Assembly (NCBI GenBank): GCA_043773745.1
Contig: JAYVEV010000129.1
Span: forward strand, 11,416-75,415
Direction of reading: 5' to 3'
Origin: UKL13-2 sp043773745
GTDB lineage: Bacteria; Pseudomonadota; Gammaproteobacteria; Burkholderiales; Usitatibacteraceae
Length of the DNA stretch: 64,000 nucleotides
Shown here: piece after piece, positions 60,742 to 64,000 of the stretch
How positions within the stretch are numbered: position 1 is the stretch's first letter
Layout of the letters: each line of letters begins with the position of its first letter
Notes under the pieces: model-generated
The model's database searches: none
The model's input: only the letters and a program-made list of their open reading frames with translations
Told to the model about the DNA's origin: nothing
Made by a program: the position numbers and the translations under genes

Positions 60742-61626
60742 ATGGCCGCAACTTATCCTCCAAATCTGCCCAACCCCAATACCCCACGCTCTCCTAATGG
60801 AAAGCGCAAGCCGGACATTGCGCGACTTGCGGTGCGGCATGATCCCGGTAAGCTGCCTGCCGCCATTCTTGCGGTCGTTGTTCATGCGGCGTTCTTTGCA
60901 TTGATTGTGTTTGGCGTGTCTTGGCAGGTAAAAAATCCGATGCCGCTGTCAGCCGAAATATGGGATAGCCTGCCACCTGTTCGCAACGCTGAGCCGGTGC
61001 CCCAACCCGAGCCAGCGCCCCCACCTCCACCTCCACCAGAGCCCGAACCCGAACCTGTAGCCAGGAAACCCGAGACGGTGGTTGAAAAAACGCCGCCACC
61101 ACCCACTCGTGCTGAGATTGAATTGAAGGCCAAGCGCGACCGTGAAGAATTAATCAAGCAACAAAAAAATGAGCGCGAGCTGGCAGACAAAAAAAAGCGT
61201 GATGAGACTAAAGCCAAAGAAGATCGCACAAAAGTGGAAGACGATAAAAAACGTCGTGACCATGAGGCAAAACAAAAAACCGCTGACGCCAAATTGCGCG
61301 CCGAGCAGGAAGCGCGTGAAACCGAGGTGCGCATCGCCCGCAGCGCGGCAATAAATGACTACACATCCAAAATTGCCGCACTAATTCGCAATCGCGCCAA
61401 TATCCCCGATACAGTGACTGGAAAGCCCAAAGTCGCGGTGCGCCTGCGTTTGCTGGTGAATGGGGTTGTGTTCGATGCGCAGGTCGTCACGCCTTCTGGT
61501 AACCGCGTGTATGATGAAGCGGTTGAGCGTGCAATCAATGGCATACGTCAGTGGCCACTTCCAGATAATCCGGAACTTTTAGGGGCTACTCGCACACTTA
61601 CACTTAATATTGAACACGAGCGGTAA
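60742..61626 (+). CDS. tolA: Tol-Pal system protein TolA
   Basis: From ATG 60742 the 294-residue protein has an N-terminal membrane helix (about residues 38-58, AAILAVVVHAAFFALIVFGVS), a proline/glutamate-rich segment, a charged Lys/Arg/Glu/Ala helical span (about 115-205), and a TonB-like C-terminal domain (KVAVRLRLLVNGVVFDAQVV...GATRTLTLNIEHER). It links the TolQR motor to TolB-Pal and outer-membrane constriction. The following tolB begins immediately after its stop. Confidence 0.93.
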   Translation: MAATYPPNLPNPNTPRSPNGKRKPDIARLAVRHDPGKLPAAILAVVVHAAFFALIVFGVSWQVKNPMPLSAEIWDSLPPVRNAEPVPQPEPAPPPPPPPEPEPEPVARKPETVVEKTPPPPTRAEIELKAKRDREELIKQQKNERELADKKKRDETKAKEDRTKVEDDKKRRDHEAKQKTADAKLRAEQEARETEVRIARSAAINDYTSKIAALIRNRANIPDTVTGKPKVAVRLRLLVNGVVFDAQVVTPSGNRVYDEAVERAINGIRQWPLPDNPELLGATRTLTLNIEHER

Positions 61627-62997
61627 ATGATGACTCGAGCGATTACTTTTTTAAGGGGCGACTTTTTTGCCCCGATTACGCCCCACGGTTTTCTTCAGGC
61701 ATTGCGACTGTTGTTCGCAAGCGCGGTATTAGCCGTAGCCTCACTGCTTATTGCGCCAACAGCCCATGCGCAGCTAATCATTGATGTCACCACCAGCGCG
61801 GGCCGCCAAATTCCCGTCGCGATTGTGCCGTTTGCAAATGAAGCCACGGCGCCACAAAATATTACGCCGATCATCAGCAACAATTTGGTGAGAACCGGAT
61901 TATTCAGCCTCGTATCGCTCAACGGCATCACGCGTTTACCGTCCGAACCGTCTGAAATCAATTTTGCCGATTGGTCGACACGTAGCACCGAGGCGGTGGT
62001 AATCGGCGGCATTTATCCGCTGGCTGATGGTCGCTTCGATGTCAGGTTTCGACTTTTTGATGTGGCTAAACAAAACCAGCTCGCCAGTTTTTCATATAAC
62101 GTTGCCGGCTCCCAGCTGCGTGCAACCGCGCATAAAATTTCTGATGAGATATATGAAAAACTGGTCGGTGAACGGGGTGTATTTTCGACCAAAATAGCTT
62201 ATGTCCTGAAGCGTGGCCCCCGTTTTGAATTGCAGGTAGCGGATGCGGACGGCTTTAATCCGCAGGCAGTACTTTCCTCGCTGGAGCCGATTCGCTCACC
62301 CAAATGGTCGCCTGACGGCACCAAGCTGGCTTATGTCTCGTTTGAGAGCAGAAAATCGACTGTGATTGTTCAGGATTTGGCAACCGGGCAGCGCAAGACC
62401 ATATCAAATTTCAAAGGCGACAACTACGCGCCAAACTGGGCACCCGACAGCAGCAAATTAGTGGTGGCGCTATCCAAGGATTCGGTCTCGCAAATTTATA
62501 TTATTGCGGCCAATGGCGGCGATGCACGGCGAGTAACCGAGAGTAATTCGATTGATACCAACGCCACCTTCACGCCTGACGGACAAAACATTATTTTTGT
62601 GTCGGATCGTTCAGGCGGGCCACAGTTGTACCGTGTGCCGGTGAGCGGCGGTAATGTGCAACGCCTTACTTTTGAAGGAAACTACAATGTCAATCCGCGC
62701 ATGAGTCCGGATGGAAAATTAGTTGCGTTTGTGAATCGCGAAGGTGGCAAACTGCGTATCGCCACACTTGAGTTGGCTAGCGCCCAGGTCAATATTTTGA
62801 CGGATGGGCCACTCGATGATAGTCCCAGCTTCTCGCCAAACGGCCGGACCGTTTTGTATGAATCCAAAGCGGGCGGGCGTGGTGTCCTGGGTTCTGTTTC
62901 TATCGACGGTCGGGTCAAATCAAAATTATCATCGCAAGCGGGTGATGTAAGAGAGCCCGCCTGGGGCGGTTACGGCTCAGCGGGCGTCGTGCGCTAA
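61627..62997 (+). CDS. tolB: Tol-Pal system protein TolB
   Basis: The 456-residue periplasmic protein has a signal peptide ending AHA-Q, an N-terminal domain (VAIVPFANEATAPQNITPIIS) and a six-bladed WD40-like beta-propeller with repeated SPDGTKLAYVS, APDSSKLVVAL, TPDGQNIIFVS, SPDGKLVAFVN and SPNGRTVLYES blades. It binds Pal and is released by TolA. An in-frame ATG begins directly after the tolA stop at 61626. Confidence 0.96.
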   Translation: MMTRAITFLRGDFFAPITPHGFLQALRLLFASAVLAVASLLIAPTAHAQLIIDVTTSAGRQIPVAIVPFANEATAPQNITPIISNNLVRTGLFSLVSLNGITRLPSEPSEINFADWSTRSTEAVVIGGIYPLADGRFDVRFRLFDVAKQNQLASFSYNVAGSQLRATAHKISDEIYEKLVGERGVFSTKIAYVLKRGPRFELQVADADGFNPQAVLSSLEPIRSPKWSPDGTKLAYVSFESRKSTVIVQDLATGQRKTISNFKGDNYAPNWAPDSSKLVVALSKDSVSQIYIIAANGGDARRVTESNSIDTNATFTPDGQNIIFVSDRSGGPQLYRVPVSGGNVQRLTFEGNYNVNPRMSPDGKLVAFVNREGGKLRIATLELASAQVNILTDGPLDDSPSFSPNGRTVLYESKAGGRGVLGSVSIDGRVKSKLSSQAGDVREPAWGGYGSAGVVR

Positions 62998-63123
62998 AAG
63001 CAGGTTGTTTGGCGCATAATTATTGATGTTTGTTGTAGTGGTGGGTCTGTAATGCAAAATTTTTCATCATCTGTGCTGATGCAGACAATAATTTTCAAAC
63101 CGGCTTTTTAACAGGAGAACAAC

Positions 63124-63657
63124 ATGAAAAAGATACTGATCGGTCTGAGTCTGGCTATCTTGCTGGCCGCTTGTGCGAGCAAGGAACCTATTAAAGAAGC
63201 GAAGGTTGAGGAGCGTACCCCGACACCAACCACAACAGTCTCACCAACCGCAACCACGCAGGGCACAGGTACAACCAGCAATGCTATCAAAGGTGACGAC
63301 CTTAAAAACCCCAACAGCATCTTATCGAAACGGGTTATTTATTTTGAATATGATCAGGATACTGTCAAGTCTGAATACGCCGCTCTTATCCAGGCGCACG
63401 CCAATTATTTAGCCAACAATCGCGGCCGTAAAATCCGCTTGGAAGGCCATGCTGATGAGCGTGGCTCACGCGAATACAATATGGCGCTTGGCCAGCGTCG
63501 TGCCGATGCCGTTCGTAAAGCTACTTCGGTGCTGGGCGTTAGCAATGATCGTATGGAGACCGTTAGTTTCGGCGAAGACAAGCCCAAAGCAACGGGACAC
63601 GATGAATCTGCCTGGGCGCAAAACCGCCGCGTTGAAATCGTCTACGACGGCGAATAA
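63124..63657 (+). CDS. pal: Peptidoglycan-associated lipoprotein Pal
   Basis: A 177-residue lipoprotein with lipobox LLAACAS (lipidated Cys near residue 18), a Thr/Pro/Ser-rich linker, and an OmpA-like peptidoglycan-binding domain (RVIYFEYDQDTVKSEYAALI, LEGHADERGSREYNMALGQRRADAV). It tethers the outer membrane to peptidoglycan. GGAG lies five to nine bases before ATG 63124; 126 bases separate it from tolB. Confidence 0.96.
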   Translation: MKKILIGLSLAILLAACASKEPIKEAKVEERTPTPTTTVSPTATTQGTGTTSNAIKGDDLKNPNSILSKRVIYFEYDQDTVKSEYAALIQAHANYLANNRGRKIRLEGHADERGSREYNMALGQRRADAVRKATSVLGVSNDRMETVSFGEDKPKATGHDESAWAQNRRVEIVYDGE

Positions 63658-63678
63658 TTAAATTGATCGAGGCTACTT

Positions 63679-63718
63679 GGGGTTGCTCGGGGTTATTTGG
63701 GGTTACGCGGGGTTACGT
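63679..63718 (+). repeat. Four tandem 10-base GGGGTTnnnn repeats forming a G-quadruplex motif upstream of cpoB
   Basis: GGGG runs start at 63679, 63689, 63699 and 63709, each followed by six bases beginning TT. The pattern fits an intramolecular G-quadruplex and lies just before the cpoB ATG, over its ribosome-binding region. Confidence 0.85.
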
Positions 63719-63721
63719 TTA

Positions 63722-64000
63722 ATGCGCGCTTTTACTTTTAATCAAATTTCCTTTGCCCATCTGAGCGCTGCGTTAAGCCTAATGTTGAGTCTGACATTAA
63801 GTTTTAATGCAGCGGCGGGGTTGTTTGATGATGAGGAAGCGCGCAAAGATGTTAAAAATCTTCGCGCCCAGGCCGAGCAGCAAAATCGTGATAACGAAGC
63901 CCGATTTTTGAAGCTCGATGAGTCGATTAAAAACATCGGCGTCATTCAATTACTCAATCAAATTGAACAGCAGAATGCAGAGCTCGCAAGGCTGCGCGGC
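63722..64000 (+). CDS. cpoB: Cell division coordinator CpoB (YbgF), N-terminal fragment (runs off window)
   Basis: The ATG at 63722 opens 93 codons to the window edge without a stop. A signal peptide (MLSLTLSFNAAAGLF) is followed by a coiled-coil segment (DVKNLRAQAEQQNRDNEARFLKLDESIKNI and LNQIEQQNAELARLRG) as in the N-terminal trimerisation domain of CpoB/YbgF. The TPR domain lies outside the window. It is the last gene of tol-pal and coordinates peptidoglycan synthesis with outer-membrane constriction. No clear GGAGG is seen, only the G-rich repeat upstream. Confidence 0.85.
   Translation, partial: MRAFTFNQISFAHLSAALSLMLSLTLSFNAAAGLFDDEEARKDVKNLRAQAEQQNRDNEARFLKLDESIKNIGVIQLLNQIEQQNAELARLRG

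Noticed and set aside
1..64000. Search for tRNA, rRNA, CRISPR arrays, prophage or complete insertion sequences
   Set aside because: No T-loop-like GGTTCGAATCC block, spaced direct repeats, transposase or phage genes were found by reading.

Overview
The window looks like a chromosomal segment of a betaproteobacterium (Burkholderiales/Nitrosomonadales type). Evidence is protein similarity and gene order: pyrG-kdsA-eno-ftsB, queG divergent from tsaE-amiC, purB-GST-mnmA, csp-clpS-clpA, ruvC/ruvA/ruvB followed by ybgC-tolQRAB-pal-cpoB, and an orphan Bug-family (TctC) periplasmic binding protein. Base composition is moderate, near 50-55% G+C by eye. I see no rRNA, tRNA, CRISPR array, complete insertion sequence or prophage. 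Both edges cut through genes: a TonB-dependent receptor on the left (minus strand) and cpoB on the right (plus strand).

Layout. 0-9 kb: receptor fragment, YcaO, PAP2 phosphatase, Bug protein, TerC, dienelactone hydrolase, glycosyltransferase, a PLD/cardiolipin-synthase-like lipoprotein and an unknown exported protein. 9.3-10 kb: decayed fragments of two genes. 10-14.4 kb: a DUF3617 protein, GTP-PEP carboxykinase, and an mtnA + class II aldolase pair resembling the DHAP shunt for methylthioadenosine salvage. 14.5-20 kb: CTP synthase, KDO8P synthase, enolase, FtsB, YjbR-like protein, GreB. 20-28 kb: 6-phosphogluconate dehydrogenase-like protein, a TraB/GumN protein coupled to a TPP enzyme, HtpG behind a clear sigma-32 promoter, an SDR, and a DMT exporter. 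28.3-30.1 kb: a compact mercury-uptake locus (merR, merT, merP, GDCCVxC protein) without merA. 30-35.7 kb: QueG, TsaE, AmiC, a TonB-like proline-rich protein and a class IV aminotransferase. 35.8-49 kb: two cold-shock genes, DUF885 protein, COG2509 flavoprotein, a cysteine-free glutaredoxin-like protein, EF-hand protein, PurB, GST, MnmA, an Ala/Pro/Lys repeat protein, RluE, ClpS, ClpA. 49-54 kb: flavocytochrome c sulfide dehydrogenase (fccA-fccB), GNAT, SnoaL-like protein, SlmA, YjgR ATPase. 54-64 kb: YebC, YbjQ, GNAT, ruvC, a DUF559 protein with a histone-H1-like tail, ruvA, DUF4442, ruvB and the complete Tol-Pal cluster up to the start of cpoB.

Most of the window is housekeeping. The points most worth following up are: the DUF559/H1-tail gene inside the ruv cluster; the mtnA-aldolase pair; a family of intergenic inverted repeats sharing an apical GCCAAAAATGC-like core; a four-run guanine motif over the cpoB ribosome-binding region; a candidate minus-strand small RNA upstream of htpG; a C10 tract at the start of the TPP enzyme gene; and the probably leaderless merT of a mer locus lacking the reductase. 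No wholly new multi-gene defence or biosynthetic system was recognised.
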